Source of the DNA: Qipengyuania gaetbuli
Lineage (GTDB): Bacteria; Pseudomonadota; Alphaproteobacteria; Sphingomonadales; Sphingomonadaceae
Length of the DNA stretch: 64,000 nt
Assembly (NCBI RefSeq): GCF_009827315.1
Contig: NZ_WTYF01000004.1
Coordinates: 992,001 to 1,056,000 of the forward strand
Direction: 5' to 3'
In this document: positions 1 to 8,896 of the stretch, one piece after another
Position numbering within the stretch: position 1 is the first letter of the stretch
Layout: every line of letters begins with the position of its first letter
Notes under the pieces: generated by a model
Databases searched by the model: none
The model's input: the letters and a program-made list of their open reading frames with translations, nothing else
Told to the model about the DNA's origin: nothing
Made by a program: the position numbers and the translations under genes

Positions 1-130
<130 letters not shown>

Positions 131-140
131 TAGGTTCGGC

Positions 141-866
141 TCAGCGCTTGCTGGTGACGAGGTCGATTTCGGTGACCTCGCCGGGCAGGTCGCGGGCATA
201 GACCACCATCGCGCTGTTGCCCTTGGTGGCGGACAGCACGTTGTCGCCGCCTTTCACCACGTGTTCCACGCTGTAGCCCGCGTCATTGGCACGGGTGACA
301 TAGAAGGCCAGTACGTCGTTCTTCGGCACGCCGGTGCGGAAAGTGACGGCGCGCAGCGCGCAGGAGCGTTCGTCCGTCCCCGCCGCCTCGACCGTGTTGC
401 CGCGCGGGTAGACCGGGAATTCGGCCGGCAGCTTGGCCGCCCAGGACGCGGAATAGCTGACCGCCTCGAAGCAATTGCCGCCATTGGCGGACTGCATGGC
501 GCGGGCTGCCTTCACCATGGCAGCGGTATCGGCAGCATCTTCTGACAGGCGGCGCGGCGTGGGCGCTGCGTCCATGTTGGCGCTGCCGCCGACGAGTTCT
601 GCAGCGCGGGTGCGTGCAGCCTCGATCGCACGGGGCGAGGTGTCGATCTTCGGCACGTTCTGGTTGCCGGTACCCGACAGCGCGGCATTGGCTTCGCTGG
701 TGCCCGCCATGTCGGGATCGGTGGCGAGATTGTCGCCCAGCGCAGCCTCGCTCGCCGCGTTCATGTCATCGCCGGCCTCGCCCGCATCCTCACCGTTCTG
801 GCAGGCGGCAAGCAGGGCAATCGGGGCGACGACCATGGCGATCGGGGCGAATGGGCGCAGTTTCAT
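141..866 (-). CDS. putative lipoprotein, 241 aa
   Basis: The frame from ATG 866 gives 241 aa. It opens with a signal peptide and a lipobox (LLAAC, Cys22), so the mature protein should be lipid-anchored in the envelope. An acidic, Ala/Asn/Gly-rich stretch of about 60 residues follows and probably acts as a linker. The C-terminal half (about 130-240) looks like a folded alpha/beta domain and contains two separated cysteines that could form a disulfide. I recognise no named family. ATG 866 was chosen because GGAGA lies 7 bases upstream and because starting further upstream would bury the signal peptide. Confidence 0.75.
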   Translation of the reverse strand: MKLRPFAPIAMVVAPIALLAACQNGEDAGEAGDDMNAASEAALGDNLATDPDMAGTSEANAALSGTGNQNVPKIDTSPRAIEAARTRAAELVGGSANMDAAPTPRRLSEDAADTAAMVKAARAMQSANGGNCFEAVSYSASWAAKLPAEFPVYPRGNTVEAAGTDERSCALRAVTFRTGVPKNDVLAFYVTRANDAGYSVEHVVKGGDNVLSATKGNSAMVVYARDLPGEVTEIDLVTSKR

Positions 867-978
867 TTCGGCATCTCCGGCACGTATTTGCCGCCGTAAT
901 GGCCGCGCGCGCACCAAAAAGCCATATGCGCCAGCAAGCTGCGCCATTGCGGGACAACCGGAACCCGACACGTGAAAT

Positions 979-1021
979 GGGCGCCGCCCGCTCCTTCTTT
1001 GCGAGGAGGCGGACGGCGCCC
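979..1021 (-). terminator. probable hairpin terminator downstream of the glycine-zipper gene
   Basis: A long, nearly perfect inverted repeat (979-995 with 1003-1021) lies about 70 bp past the stop of the minus-strand glycine-zipper gene. On the minus strand it is followed by only a short T-containing stretch, so it may be a weak terminator or an mRNA-stabilising hairpin. It also separates that gene from the lipoprotein gene downstream. Confidence 0.45.
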
Positions 1022-1089
1022 GACACGACCCAGGAGGGATCGCGCTATCGGCCGCGGGTGGGCACGACCGGTAGCTGGTTAAATTGGTC

Positions 1090-1575
1090 TCAGCCGCAGC
1101 GGGTGTTCGAGCGGTCGATGGTGCGGCCGAGCAGCGCGCCTGCCGCACCGCCGAGGATCGCGCCGAGGGTGCGATCGCCGCGACCGGCGACTTCGTGGCC
1201 GATCAGCGCGCCGACCCCTGCGCCGACCAGCAGGCCGGTGGTGCCGTTCTCGCGTTCGCAGTAATAGCGCCCGTCGCGGCCGCGCCAGACGCGGGTGTCG
1301 CGGTAAACCGGCTGGCCATAATCGCGGTCGTAACCCATGTAATAGGGGCGCGCTTCGCGGTAGCTGCCGCGATAGTCGTCATAACGGTCATTGTGATGGC
1401 GCTTCCAGTGCTTGCGCTTCTTGCCGTGTTCGTAGGTCATGTCGCCTGCGATGGAGGCGGCATGGGCGTGGGCCTGCGGCGCGGCATGGGCCGGGACAGC
1501 GGCCGATGCGGGCATGGACAGGGTCAGGCCGGTGGCGGCGATGGCCAGCGAAGCAGTCTTGAGAAGGTGTGCCAT
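1090..1575 (-). CDS. glycine-zipper 2TM domain envelope protein, 161 aa
   Basis: A secretion signal of about 25 residues ends near PASAA. A His- and Ala-rich segment and a Tyr/Arg/Asp-rich stretch (about 45-110) follow. The C-terminal 45 residues carry alternating GxxxG-type glycines (GLLVGAGVGALIG and GAILGGAAGALLG), the hallmark of the glycine-zipper 2TM family (SlyB/Rick17kDa-like). Such proteins are periplasmic or outer-membrane associated and help envelope integrity. ATG 1575 is preceded by AGGAAA at a good distance. The gene stands alone between a probable terminator and the divergent rarD. The exact role is not visible from sequence. Confidence 0.8.
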   Translation of the reverse strand: MAHLLKTASLAIAATGLTLSMPASAAVPAHAAPQAHAHAASIAGDMTYEHGKKRKHWKRHHNDRYDDYRGSYREARPYYMGYDRDYGQPVYRDTRVWRGRDGRYYCERENGTTGLLVGAGVGALIGHEVAGRGDRTLGAILGGAAGALLGRTIDRSNTRCG

Positions 1576-1768
1576 AGTTCGTTTCCTTGGTCTTATCAGG
1601 CGATCATTTTCGACTCGGGGGCGTCGATGTCGTTCAGGAATACGCTTCGCATTCTGAACGGTTTGCAACCGCGCTGTCAGCAAACGACAGTTTCGACGAG
1701 CCGTGCAGCTTTGCCGGACGAATTGAAGCTTGCGGCCCGGATGGGGCGCGCCTAGGCGCAAATCGTTC

Positions 1769-2671
1769 ATGGACACGACAGCATCAGACCAGCGCCGATC
1801 GGGGCTTTTGTCAGCCTTCAGCGCCTATCTGATCTGGGGTTTCCTGCCGCTCTACCTAATCCTGGTGCGCGAAGTTCCGGCCTTCGAATTCGTCGGCTGG
1901 CGCATCCTGTGGACGCTGCCGCTGTGCCTCGTGATCGTGGCCGCGCGCAAGCAAATCGACCAGCTGGTGCGCGCCTTCGCCACCCCCAAGGTCATGCTCC
2001 TGCTGCTCGCCAGCGCCACGCTGATCGCGGTCAACTGGGTGGTCTATGTCTGGGCGATCCAACAGGGCAATGTCTACGCGGCCAGCCTCGGCTATTACAT
2101 CAACCCGCTGGTGAACGTCCTCCTCGGCACTCTGGTGCTGGGCGAACGGCTGAGCCGCGCGCAGTGGATCGCGGTCGGCCTTGCCGCCGTTGGGGTTTCG
2201 CTCCTGCTTGCAGGCGCGCTGACGACCTTGTGGATCAGCCTGACGCTGGCGCTCAGCTTCGGAACCTACGGCCTCATCCGCAAGCAGGTGGACGTGGGCG
2301 CCCTGCCCGGCCTGACCATCGAATCCATCCTGCTGACCGTGCCAGCCGCCGGGGTCGCCTGGTACTACGCCGGAACGCCCGCGGGCTCGTCCTTCACGCA
2401 GAGCTACGGCCTTGCCGCCGCCATCATGCTGGGCGGCGCGCTGACCGCCTTCCCGCTGCTGCTGTTCGCCATCGCCGCGCGCAAGCTGCCCTATTCGACG
2501 CTCGGCTTCATCCAGTTCCTGGCGCCCAGCATCGTCTTCGTGCTGGGCCTGACCGTCTTCGGAGAGCAGCTGAAACCCGCGCAGGCCGCCTGTTTCGCCT
2601 GCATTTGGGCGGCAGCGGCGATCTTCGTCTGGGACCTGTGGTCGCGTTCTAGGACGCCAGCCGCCAGCTGA
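1769..2671 (+). CDS. rarD: EamA-family transporter RarD, 300 aa
   Basis: This is a ten-helix inner-membrane protein of the drug/metabolite transporter superfamily. The opening [12 protein letters not shown] and the later [11 protein letters not shown] and [15 protein letters not shown] are characteristic of RarD. Its length of 300 aa is typical. ATG 1769 starts the conserved region; an upstream in-frame extension of 13 residues shows no conservation features. RarD was named for chloramphenicol sensitivity in other bacteria, but its substrate is not established. The gene converges on pyrC, the two 3' ends overlapping by 23 bp. Confidence 0.88.
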   Translation: MDTTASDQRRSGLLSAFSAYLIWGFLPLYLILVREVPAFEFVGWRILWTLPLCLVIVAARKQIDQLVRAFATPKVMLLLLASATLIAVNWVVYVWAIQQGNVYAASLGYYINPLVNVLLGTLVLGERLSRAQWIAVGLAAVGVSLLLAGALTTLWISLTLALSFGTYGLIRKQVDVGALPGLTIESILLTVPAAGVAWYYAGTPAGSSFTQSYGLAAAIMLGGALTAFPLLLFAIAARKLPYSTLGFIQFLAPSIVFVLGLTVFGEQLKPAQAACFACIWAAAAIFVWDLWSRSRTPAAS

Positions 2672-3686
2672 GCGTTTCGCCCGCGTGGAACGGCACGATG
2701 GCCGCGCCGCCGCCATCAACTTCTGCCGGGACTTCGACCGGGACCTTTTCCAGCGTCACCGTGCCTTCGTTCACCGGCAGGCCGTAGAAAGCCGGACCGT
2801 TGAGGCTGGCAAAACCCTCGAAGTGGTCGAGCGCGCCTTCCTCGTCGAACACGGTGACATAGCTTTCCAGCGCATAGGGCGCGTTGAAAATGCCGGCACA
2901 GCCGCAGTCGCTTTCCTTGGCGCCGCGATGGTGCGGCGCGCTGTCTGTGCCGAGGAAATACTTGGCCGAACCGCCCGTGGCCGCCTTGCGCAGCGCCAGC
3001 CGGTGTTCCTCGCGCTTGGCGACGGGCAGACAGTACATGTGCGGGCGGATACCGCCGACCAGCATGGCATTGCGGTTGATGTGGAGGTGCTGCGGCGTAA
3101 TGGTCGCAGCGATGTTCGGGCCCGCGGCATCGACGAATTCCACCGCCTGGCGGGTGGTGATGTGCTCGAAAATCACCTTCAGTTCGGGCAGGCGGTCGAC
3201 CAGCGGCTGGAGCACGCGCTCGATGAACACGGCCTCGCGGTCGAAGATATCGATATCGGCATGGGTGACCTCGCCGTGGACGCACAGCGGCATCCCGATC
3301 TCGGCCATCTTTTCCAGCACGCCTGCGATATTCGCGATGTCGGTCACGCCGTGCGCGGAATTGGTCGTCGCGCCGGCCGGATAGAGCTTGGTCGCGGTCA
3401 GCACGCCATCGGCAAAACCGGCGGCCAGGTCGCCTGCATCGATATTGTCGGTGAGATAGGCGGTCATCAGCGGGGTGAAACTCACCCCTTCCGGCACCGC
3501 GCCCATAATGCGTTCGCAATAGGCGGCGGCCAGCGCGGTGGTCGTCACCGGCGGCGAGAGGTTCGGCATCACGATCGCGCGGGCGAACTGGCGCGCGGTA
3601 TGCGGCACGACGGCGCGCATCGTGTCGCCATCGCGAAAATGCAGGTGCCAGTCGTCAGGGCGGCGGATTGTCAGCGATTCGACCAT
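2649..3686 (-). CDS. pyrC: dihydroorotase, class II, 345 aa
   Basis: PyrC catalyses the reversible cyclisation of carbamoyl-aspartate to dihydroorotate in cytosolic pyrimidine synthesis. The metal-binding HLHFRDGD lies at residues 14-21. The Lys of ATKLYPAG, carboxylated in the family to bridge the two zinc ions, is present, as are the later metal or substrate segments CVHGE, FEHIT and GTDSAPH. The length matches the E. coli-type enzyme (about 348 aa). ATG 3686 begins at the usual point before the first barrel strand. It is divergent from the YgfZ-like gene with only 38 bp between starts. pyrE, another step of the pathway, lies at 21.1 kb. Confidence 0.95.
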   Translation of the reverse strand: MVESLTIRRPDDWHLHFRDGDTMRAVVPHTARQFARAIVMPNLSPPVTTTALAAAYCERIMGAVPEGVSFTPLMTAYLTDNIDAGDLAAGFADGVLTATKLYPAGATTNSAHGVTDIANIAGVLEKMAEIGMPLCVHGEVTHADIDIFDREAVFIERVLQPLVDRLPELKVIFEHITTRQAVEFVDAAGPNIAATITPQHLHINRNAMLVGGIRPHMYCLPVAKREEHRLALRKAATGGSAKYFLGTDSAPHHRGAKESDCGCAGIFNAPYALESYVTVFDEEGALDHFEGFASLNGPAFYGLPVNEGTVTLEKVPVEVPAEVDGGGAAIVPFHAGETLSWRLAS

Positions 3687-3724
3687 GCGGTTGCCTATGC
3701 CGCCGGGCGACCTATCTGTCACCC

Positions 3725-4462
3725 ATGACCGCAAGCCGCCTGTTCGATCGTGCCCTCGTCCGCCTCACCCCGCGTGAGGAGGGAGAGGATGTTGCCGCCT
3801 TCCTGCAGGGGCTGCTGACCAATGACGTGACCAAGGCGCTGCCGGTCTATGCCGCGCTGCTAACCCCGCAGGGCAAGACCCTGTTCGACATGTTCGTCTG
3901 GCCTGCCCCGGACGGCCAGTTGCTGCTCGATTGCGAGGCCACGCTGGCAGAAGAACTGGTGAAACGCCTCTCGCTCTACCGCCTGCGCCGCAAGATCGAC
4001 ATCGCGGTCGATCCCGGCCTCGGCGTGCATTGGCAGAAGGAAGCGGGCGATGGCGGGGCCGCCGACCCGCGCCTTGCCTCGCTCGGCCAGCGCTGGATTG
4101 CCCCTGTCGGCGACAGCGACGAAGCGGCGGACGATGCCTACCGCGCCCATCGCCTTGCACTAGGCGTGCCGGAAGGCCGCGCGGAGCTGGGCGATATCCT
4201 GTGGCTGGAGACCAATGCGGCCGAGCTGAACGGCGTCGCTTTCGACAAGGGCTGCTACATCGGGCAGGAAAACACCGCGCGCATGAACTGGCGTAGCAAG
4301 GTGAACCGCCGCTTGGTTGTGGTGGCGCTGGAACACTCCGACGAAAAGCGGCGCAAGGCAGCGCATCCGGAACTCGCGCTCGCCATCGACCACTTGCGGG
4401 TGTCGGACATCGATCCGGCCCTCGTTCCGGTCTGGCTCGGTAAGGCATTCGTCGAGGACTGA
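3725..4462 (+). CDS. ygfZ: YgfZ/GcvT-family folate-binding protein, 245 aa
   Basis: The protein has the aminomethyltransferase-like fold and the diagnostic KGCYIGQE motif at residues 175-182, whose Cys is the conserved residue of YgfZ/IBA57. Family members assist maturation or repair of a subset of iron-sulfur enzymes in a folate-dependent way. The N-terminal [10 protein letters not shown] segment is also typical. At 245 aa it is shorter than E. coli YgfZ (about 326 aa), which is common in alphaproteobacteria. ATG 3725 has no clear Shine-Dalgarno sequence, and translation may be near-leaderless. Confidence 0.9.
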   Translation: MTASRLFDRALVRLTPREEGEDVAAFLQGLLTNDVTKALPVYAALLTPQGKTLFDMFVWPAPDGQLLLDCEATLAEELVKRLSLYRLRRKIDIAVDPGLGVHWQKEAGDGGAADPRLASLGQRWIAPVGDSDEAADDAYRAHRLALGVPEGRAELGDILWLETNAAELNGVAFDKGCYIGQENTARMNWRSKVNRRLVVVALEHSDEKRRKAAHPELALAIDHLRVSDIDPALVPVWLGKAFVED

Positions 4463-4531
4463 TAGTCGCGCATTCCGCTTCGGTGCAGGCATCCGGCGGG
4501 GATGACCGGGATGCACCGAGGAGGTTCGCGA

Positions 4532-5626
4532 ATGCGAATATCGATACTGCCTGCCATCGCCCTTGCCCTGACGCCCCAGCTGGCGGCTGCGCAGGAAACC
4601 GACGACCCTGCGGTCCCCGAAGCCGCCCGCGCCGAAGTGGTCGAGGCTCTCGGCGAAGCGCTGATCGGCAAATACGTCTTCCCCGATGTGGGCGAACAGG
4701 CCGCGCAGGCCCTGCTCGAAAAGTCGCGCGCGGGTGCCTATCGCGACCACGGGACCGCTGGCAGCTTTGCCGAAGCGCTCCGCACCGACCTGCGCGCCGC
4801 GGGCAACGACCGCCACCTGCAGGTGCGCTACATACCCGGCTTCGCTCCGCCCCAAGGGGGCGACCCCAACCACCACAGCGAGGAGGAGGTCGCCGAGATG
4901 CAGCGGGAAATGGCAGCCAACGGCTACGGGATCTTCCGCACCGCCCGCCTGCCCGGCAATGTCGGCTATCTCGATATCCGCTTCTTCGGCCCGCCCGAAG
5001 GTGTCGCCCCGGCTTACGAGGCGGCAATGCAATTGCTTCACGGCAGCGATGCGATGGTGATCGACCTGCGCGCCAATGGCGGCGGCGATCCGGCTGCGGT
5101 GGCGCAGCTCGCCAGCCACCTGTTCGCCAAGGGCGACGTGCGTCATATCAACAGCATCTACAACCGCTTGGAGGACCGCACGCGCGAATTCTGGACCAAC
5201 CAGAGCGTGGAAACGCGGTTCACCGGCCCGCTGTTCGTCCTCACTTCGGACTATACCTTCTCGGGCGGCGAGGAATTCGCCTACGACATCCAGACGCAGA
5301 AGCGCGGCACGCTCGTGGGCGAGACGACGGGCGGCGGCGCAAATCCCGGCATGATGGTGCCGTTGGGGCACGGCTTTGCCGCCTTCATCCCCACCGGGCG
5401 CGCGGTCAATCCGGTTACCGGCACCAATTGGGAGCACGTCGGCGTCGTGCCCGAAGTGGCTGTCGATGCGGACGAGGCGATGAAGGAAGCCTTCGGCCGC
5501 GCGCTTGCCGCAATCAAGGAAGGCGCAGGCCCCGAACGCGCGCAGGAAATCGCGGGCGTGGAGGCCAGGCTGGCGGAAGGAAAGCTGGACCTGCCGGGCT
5601 GGAAAGACCCGAGCGCCGATCGCTAG
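4532..5626 (+). CDS. exported S41-family peptidase (IRBP-like branch), 364 aa
   Basis: A signal peptide of about 20 residues ending near LAAAQ predicts export. The body carries the S41 protease core: VIDLRANGGGDPAAV, then YTFSGGEEFAY with the expected nucleophile Ser at about 244, then VGETTGGGANPG. In this branch the last motif replaces the GKG-Lys segment of CtpA/Prc proteases, so it resembles the retinoid-binding-protein-like S41 group rather than tail-specific proteases, and no PDZ domain is evident. ATG 4532 is supported by GGAGG 8 bases upstream. Natural substrates are unknown. It is convergent with the TetR gene, with stop codons directly abutting. Confidence 0.85.
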   Translation: MRISILPAIALALTPQLAAAQETDDPAVPEAARAEVVEALGEALIGKYVFPDVGEQAAQALLEKSRAGAYRDHGTAGSFAEALRTDLRAAGNDRHLQVRYIPGFAPPQGGDPNHHSEEEVAEMQREMAANGYGIFRTARLPGNVGYLDIRFFGPPEGVAPAYEAAMQLLHGSDAMVIDLRANGGGDPAAVAQLASHLFAKGDVRHINSIYNRLEDRTREFWTNQSVETRFTGPLFVLTSDYTFSGGEEFAYDIQTQKRGTLVGETTGGGANPGMMVPLGHGFAAFIPTGRAVNPVTGTNWEHVGVVPEVAVDADEAMKEAFGRALAAIKEGAGPERAQEIAGVEARLAEGKLDLPGWKDPSADR

Positions 5627-6226
5627 CTAGGGCTTGGTCGCGACCGCCTCGAGCGAGCGGACAAGCATCCGCTCGGCGCGGTCGCGGGCAGCCGTTTCGG
5701 GCAGGCCGAGCGAACGCGAAAGCGCGCTGCCGATCAGCGCATCGCCCATGGCCATCAGGACCAGCGCCAACGTTTCCTCGTGAACCTGCGTCGGCGAACC
5801 ACCGTGCACGGCCTCTTCGGGCGCGATCTCGTCGACCAGTTCGTGGATGGTTTCCACGATGGGCGTCAGCGCGTCTTCATTGCCGGTCAGGATCATCCAG
5901 CTAGCAAGCGCGCCGGCCCCTTCCTTGTCGAAGGCGTCGAAGGCGAGGTCCACCACTTCGCGCGGATGGCCCAGCCCTGCGCGGCTGGCGCGCACGGCAT
6001 CGGCGATGGTCGCGCAGACCGCCTCGGCAAGGTGCCCGGCCAGCGCCTTCTGCAGACCTGCGGCGGATCCGAAGTGGTGCAGCAGGTTCGCGTGCGTGCG
6101 CCCGATCCGCGTCGCCACGGCCTTGAGCGTGACCGATTGCGGCCCGGTTTCGATCAGCAGCGAGCGCGCCGCTTCCAGCGCTGCGAGCCGCGATTCCTCG
6201 GGCGAAAGACGTTTCCTGGTGGTCAT
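5627..6226 (-). CDS. TetR/AcrR-family repressor, 199 aa
   Basis: The N-terminal 60 residues form a TetR-type helix-turn-helix (about 33-55, containing VTLKAVATRIGRTHANLLHHF). The rest is a helical ligand-binding and dimerisation domain. The gene is divergent from the diiron-type protein gene, and the gap holds two palindromes suitable as operators, so it probably represses that gene and itself. Three in-frame starts are possible: 6226 (chosen, as the conserved region begins right after), 6247 and 6289. The last would put the start codon inside a palindrome. None has a strong ribosome binding site. Confidence 0.85.
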   Translation of the reverse strand: MTTRKRLSPEESRLAALEAARSLLIETGPQSVTLKAVATRIGRTHANLLHHFGSAAGLQKALAGHLAEAVCATIADAVRASRAGLGHPREVVDLAFDAFDKEGAGALASWMILTGNEDALTPIVETIHELVDEIAPEEAVHGGSPTQVHEETLALVLMAMGDALIGSALSRSLGLPETAARDRAERMLVRSLEAVATKP

Positions 6227-6283
6227 TGCCACGAAGCGGTAAACCATTGCGGCTGGCAGGGGAAGCGCTCCGGCGACCCTTAT

Positions 6284-6297
6284 TGACATCTATGTCA
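6284..6297. promoter_or_regulatory. palindromic operator candidate 1 (TetR/diiron gap)
   Basis: A perfect 6+6 palindrome with a 2 bp centre, TGACATCTATGTCA, overlaps a TTGACA-like -35 element (6283-6288) reading toward the diiron-type gene. It shares the core ACA-N4-TGT with the second palindrome 10 bp downstream. This is the expected layout for a TetR dimer blocking RNA polymerase. Binding is inferred. Confidence 0.6.
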
Positions 6298-6306
6298 GTA
6301 TCGCTT

Positions 6307-6324
6307 ACTTACACTGATGTAAGT
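6307..6324. promoter_or_regulatory. palindromic operator candidate 2 (TetR/diiron gap)
   Basis: A perfect 7+7 inverted repeat with a 4 bp spacer, ACTTACACTGATGTAAGT, lies 18 bp upstream of the start of the diiron-type gene, where the -10 region or transcription start should be. Together with the palindrome at 6284-6297 it would form a two-site operator controlled by the adjacent TetR protein. Binding is inferred from symmetry and position. Confidence 0.65.
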
Positions 6325-6341
6325 TAATCACGGAGCAGGAC

Positions 6342-7220
6342 ATGAACGCCCCCCTCCCCATCGATACCGCCACCGCCCGCACTGCGCCGACGCCCGAAGA
6401 CCTCACCATCACCGTGCGTGACGAGCGTTTCAACCGCGGCACCACGCCGCGCCGCTGGTGGGCCGGCGAACCCTTCGGCACTGCCTGGCACAACGCCCTG
6501 TCGGCCACCTTCCCGCGCGGCGAGGCCTTCTTCATCGAGGCCGTGAAGGCCCACCGCGAAGGCGCCGATCCCAAGCTCGAGGCCGAAATCCGCGCTTTCG
6601 TGAAGCAGGAGATCAACCACACGCGCGAACACATCGCCTTCAACCGTCTCGCCGAAGATGCCGGCTACGACATCAAGGCGATCGACCAGCGCGTGGCCGA
6701 ACTGCTGGCGCTCACCAAGGACCGTCCGGCCATCGCCAACCTCGCCGTGACCATGGCGCTGGAACACTACACCGCGATGATGGCCGCCGAATTCCTCGCT
6801 AATCCGCAGCACTTCAAGGACGCCGATCCGGAAGTGCGCGACATGTGGCGCTGGCACGCGGCCGAGGAGATCGAGCACAAGGGCGTCGCCTATGACACCT
6901 GGAACCACGCGACGAAGGACTGGACGCCGTTCCGCCGCTGGAAAGTGCGCAGCATCGTCATGCTGACCGTCACCGCGCGGTTCTTCAAGAACCGCTGGGT
7001 CGATTCGCTGAACCTGCTCGAACAGGACGGCATCACCGGCTGGAAGGCCAAGTGGGGCCTGTTCAAGTACCTCACCGTCTCGCCGGGCGTAGTGCGCCGG
7101 ATCTTCCCGGCATGGCTCTCCTACTTCAAGCCGGGCTTCCACCCGTGGGATCACGACGACCGCCACCTCATCAACCTCTACGAGGGCGAGTTCGAGGACG
7201 CGTTGCTCCCCGCCGAGTAA
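6342..7220 (+). CDS. COG3687-type putative metal-dependent hydrolase (diiron-like fold), 292 aa
   Basis: The protein matches the family annotated as predicted metal-dependent hydrolase (Pfam Metal_hydrol, PF10118). It is helical and carries repeated Glu/His motifs typical of a ferritin-like diiron centre: QEINHTREHIAF, ALEHYTAMMAAEF and WHAAEEIEHKGVAYD. These are spaced as in four-helix-bundle diiron proteins, so an oxidative activity is as plausible as hydrolysis; the reaction is not established. The start is supported by CGGAG upstream. The gene is divergent from a TetR repressor and followed by a strong terminator, so it is a monocistronic, regulated unit. Confidence 0.82.
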   Translation: MNAPLPIDTATARTAPTPEDLTITVRDERFNRGTTPRRWWAGEPFGTAWHNALSATFPRGEAFFIEAVKAHREGADPKLEAEIRAFVKQEINHTREHIAFNRLAEDAGYDIKAIDQRVAELLALTKDRPAIANLAVTMALEHYTAMMAAEFLANPQHFKDADPEVRDMWRWHAAEEIEHKGVAYDTWNHATKDWTPFRRWKVRSIVMLTVTARFFKNRWVDSLNLLEQDGITGWKAKWGLFKYLTVSPGVVRRIFPAWLSYFKPGFHPWDHDDRHLINLYEGEFEDALLPAE

Positions 7221-7242
7221 GCTTTCCGGACCGGAACAGAAA

Positions 7243-7275
7243 AAGGCCCCGCGATACGCTCGCGGGGCCTTTCTT
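7243..7275. terminator. bidirectional rho-independent terminator
   Basis: An 11 bp GC-rich stem (7243-7253 with 7261-7271) has a 7-base loop. It is followed by a T-rich run on the plus strand and preceded by an A-run that becomes T on the minus strand. It sits between the convergent diiron-type gene and the GNAT gene and should end transcription in both directions. Confidence 0.85.
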
Positions 7276-7278
7276 GTG

Positions 7279-7818
7279 TCATGCGGCCACGAGGTTCGGG
7301 CCTGCCTCGGCGTCGAGATCGAGACGGTACATCACGCATTCGGCCTTCTCGCCGCGCCCGCAGCTGTGGCGCAGGGCCGTCTTGCCGGTGGGAATGAAGC
7401 CCAGCTTCCTCAGCACCTTGCCCGAGGCGGGATTATCGGTGAAATGCCCCGCCACGATCTGCCTGTGGCCGAGCAGCCGCGCCACTTCGAGCACGCCGCG
7501 CGCGGCTTCCGTGGCGAAACCCTGACCCCAGAAAGGGCGCGCGATCCAGTAGCCGATCTCGACCTCGCCATCGTTTTCGTCGATGCCGATGCATCCGATC
7601 AGCTCGGAGCCATGCGGCCCCGGCTTCGTGATCAGGAAGCGGGGGAAGCGCGCATCCTGCTTTCGTATGACGAATTCGCGCGCGTGTTCGGGGAGATAGG
7701 GCCACGGCGCACTGGCAAGATTGCGGACCACGCCCTGGTCGGCAATGCCGCCGAACAGCGCGTCTGCATCTTCGGGCCATGCGGGCCGCAACAGCAGCCT
7801 CTGCGTGATATGGAACAT
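7279..7818 (-). CDS. GNAT-family N-acetyltransferase (RimJ/RimL type), 179 aa
   Basis: The sequence has the layout of the RimJ/RimL subgroup: N-terminal TQRLLLRPAWPEDADALF, a central GEVEIGYWIARPFWGQGFATEA that includes the acetyl-CoA pyrophosphate-binding Q/RxxGxG/A segment, and the late NPASGKVLRKLGF. Enzymes of this group acetylate protein N-termini, antibiotics or small molecules; the substrate here cannot be told. ATG 7818 has GGGGAGA upstream. The gene is single and ends at the bidirectional terminator. Confidence 0.87.
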   Translation of the reverse strand: MFHITQRLLLRPAWPEDADALFGGIADQGVVRNLASAPWPYLPEHAREFVIRKQDARFPRFLITKPGPHGSELIGCIGIDENDGEVEIGYWIARPFWGQGFATEAARGVLEVARLLGHRQIVAGHFTDNPASGKVLRKLGFIPTGKTALRHSCGRGEKAECVMYRLDLDAEAGPNLVAA

Positions 7819-7925
7819 CGGTATTCTCCCCGTATCTCCACGCTCCGGGCTCCTAGGCCGGACGCGTGACAATTGCGTGATGGCGAAAGGATATTTCGCC
7901 GCGAAATCGAAGAGGGAGAAACGAC

Positions 7926-7958
7926 AAGAGGGAGACGGGTCGGCCCCATCTCCCTCTT
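7926..7958 (-). terminator. probable terminator of rplU-rpmA
   Basis: A perfect 10 bp inverted repeat (AAGAGGGAGA at 7926-7935, TCTCCCTCTT at 7949-7958) with a 13-base loop lies about 70 bp past the rpmA stop. On the minus strand it is followed by a T-containing stretch. The left arm is also part of a short direct repeat (AGAGGGAGA at about 7913 and 7927), which offers an alternative pairing. Confidence 0.65.
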
Positions 7959-8025
7959 CGTCTGCCGGATCGTTAGCCCGGCTGGGACCGTCCCGTTTGG
8001 ACGATCCCGTTATCGGAACGTCCGG

Positions 8026-8295
8026 TTATTCGGCTGCTTCCGCCATCGCATCGACCGATACGTATTTGCGGCCAAGCTTGCCCGAGTGGAATCGGACGAC
8101 GCCGTCGGTCAGCGCGAACAGCGTGTGGTCCTTGCCCATGCCGACGTTGACGGCCGGGTAGAACTTGGTGCCGCGCTGGCGCACGATAATGTTGCCGGCG
8201 ACCACGGACTGGCTGCCGAACTTCTTCACGCCAAGACGACGACCGGCCGAATCACGACCGTTACGCGACGAACCGCCTGCTTTCTTATGTGCCAT
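8026..8295 (-). CDS. rpmA: 50S ribosomal protein L27, 89 aa
   Basis: L27 sits near the peptidyl-transferase centre of the large subunit. The start [16 protein letters not shown] and the core [21 protein letters not shown] are the family signature, and the length is normal. There is no Firmicute-type N-terminal pre-sequence. It follows rplU by 12 bp in the usual rplU-rpmA operon and is probably ended by the hairpin at 7926-7958. Confidence 0.97.
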   Translation of the reverse strand: MAHKKAGGSSRNGRDSAGRRLGVKKFGSQSVVAGNIIVRQRGTKFYPAVNVGMGKDHTLFALTDGVVRFHSGKLGRKYVSVDAMAEAAE

Positions 8296-8307
8296 GGTCC
8301 GGGCTCC

Positions 8308-8802
8308 TTACTTCTTGGCTTCGGTCTTCTTGGCAGCCGCCTTCTTGGCGGGAGCCTTCTTGGTTGCAGCAGCCTTGGCCGGTGCAGCCTTCTTGGCCTT
8401 GGGCGCAGCCTTCTCTTCCGAAGTGTCCTTCTTCGGAGCGGCCTTCTTGGTTTCGGCCTTCGGAGCGGCTTCCTTCTTGGGAGCAGCCTTCTTCTCGGCC
8501 TTCGAATCGCCAACCGCAGTGATGCGCAGGAGAGTCATCTGCTGGCGATGACCGTTCTTGCGGCGGTAGTTGTGACGACGACGCTTCTTGAAGACGACGA
8601 CCTTTTCGCTCTTCGCCTGCGCGATGATCTCGGCCGAAACGGTCACCTTGCCGGCGTCCGAAAGCTTGTCGCCTTCGCCTGCGAGCAGGACGTCGCCCAG
8701 CGTGATGGTGTCACCGGCTTCGCCAGCCAGCTTCTCAACCGCGATCTTGTCTCCGGCGGCAACCCGGTATTGCTTGCCGCCCGTGCGCACTACTGCGAAC
8801 AT
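8308..8802 (-). CDS. rplU: 50S ribosomal protein L21 with long Lys/Ala tail, 164 aa
   Basis: Residues 1 to about 100 are ordinary bacterial L21 ([20 protein letters not shown] at the start, later [17 protein letters not shown]). About 60 further residues consist almost only of Lys, Ala, Pro, Glu and Thr in repeating KKAAPKK-like units, resembling histone H1 tails. L21 proteins are typically near 103 aa. Tails of this kind are frequent in this bacterial group and are probably flexible and RNA-interacting. It is the first gene of rplU-rpmA, with a good promoter match at 8897-8925. Confidence 0.95.
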   Translation of the reverse strand: MFAVVRTGGKQYRVAAGDKIAVEKLAGEAGDTITLGDVLLAGEGDKLSDAGKVTVSAEIIAQAKSEKVVVFKKRRRHNYRRKNGHRQQMTLLRITAVGDSKAEKKAAPKKEAAPKAETKKAAPKKDTSEEKAAPKAKKAAPAKAAATKKAPAKKAAAKKTEAKK

Positions 8803-8896
8803 GGTCGTTATCTCTCGTTCAAATTGCTGTGCCGCATCCTTGCGAATCTACGGCGCACCCGTCGACCCACCTAGGGCGGGCCCGGAAAGAAGCGTG

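Noticed and set aside
4160..5437. Long minus-strand frame opposite the YgfZ-like and S41 genes
   Set aside because: Both plus-strand genes have clear motifs, start sites and signal peptide; the opposing frame has no recognisable protein features.
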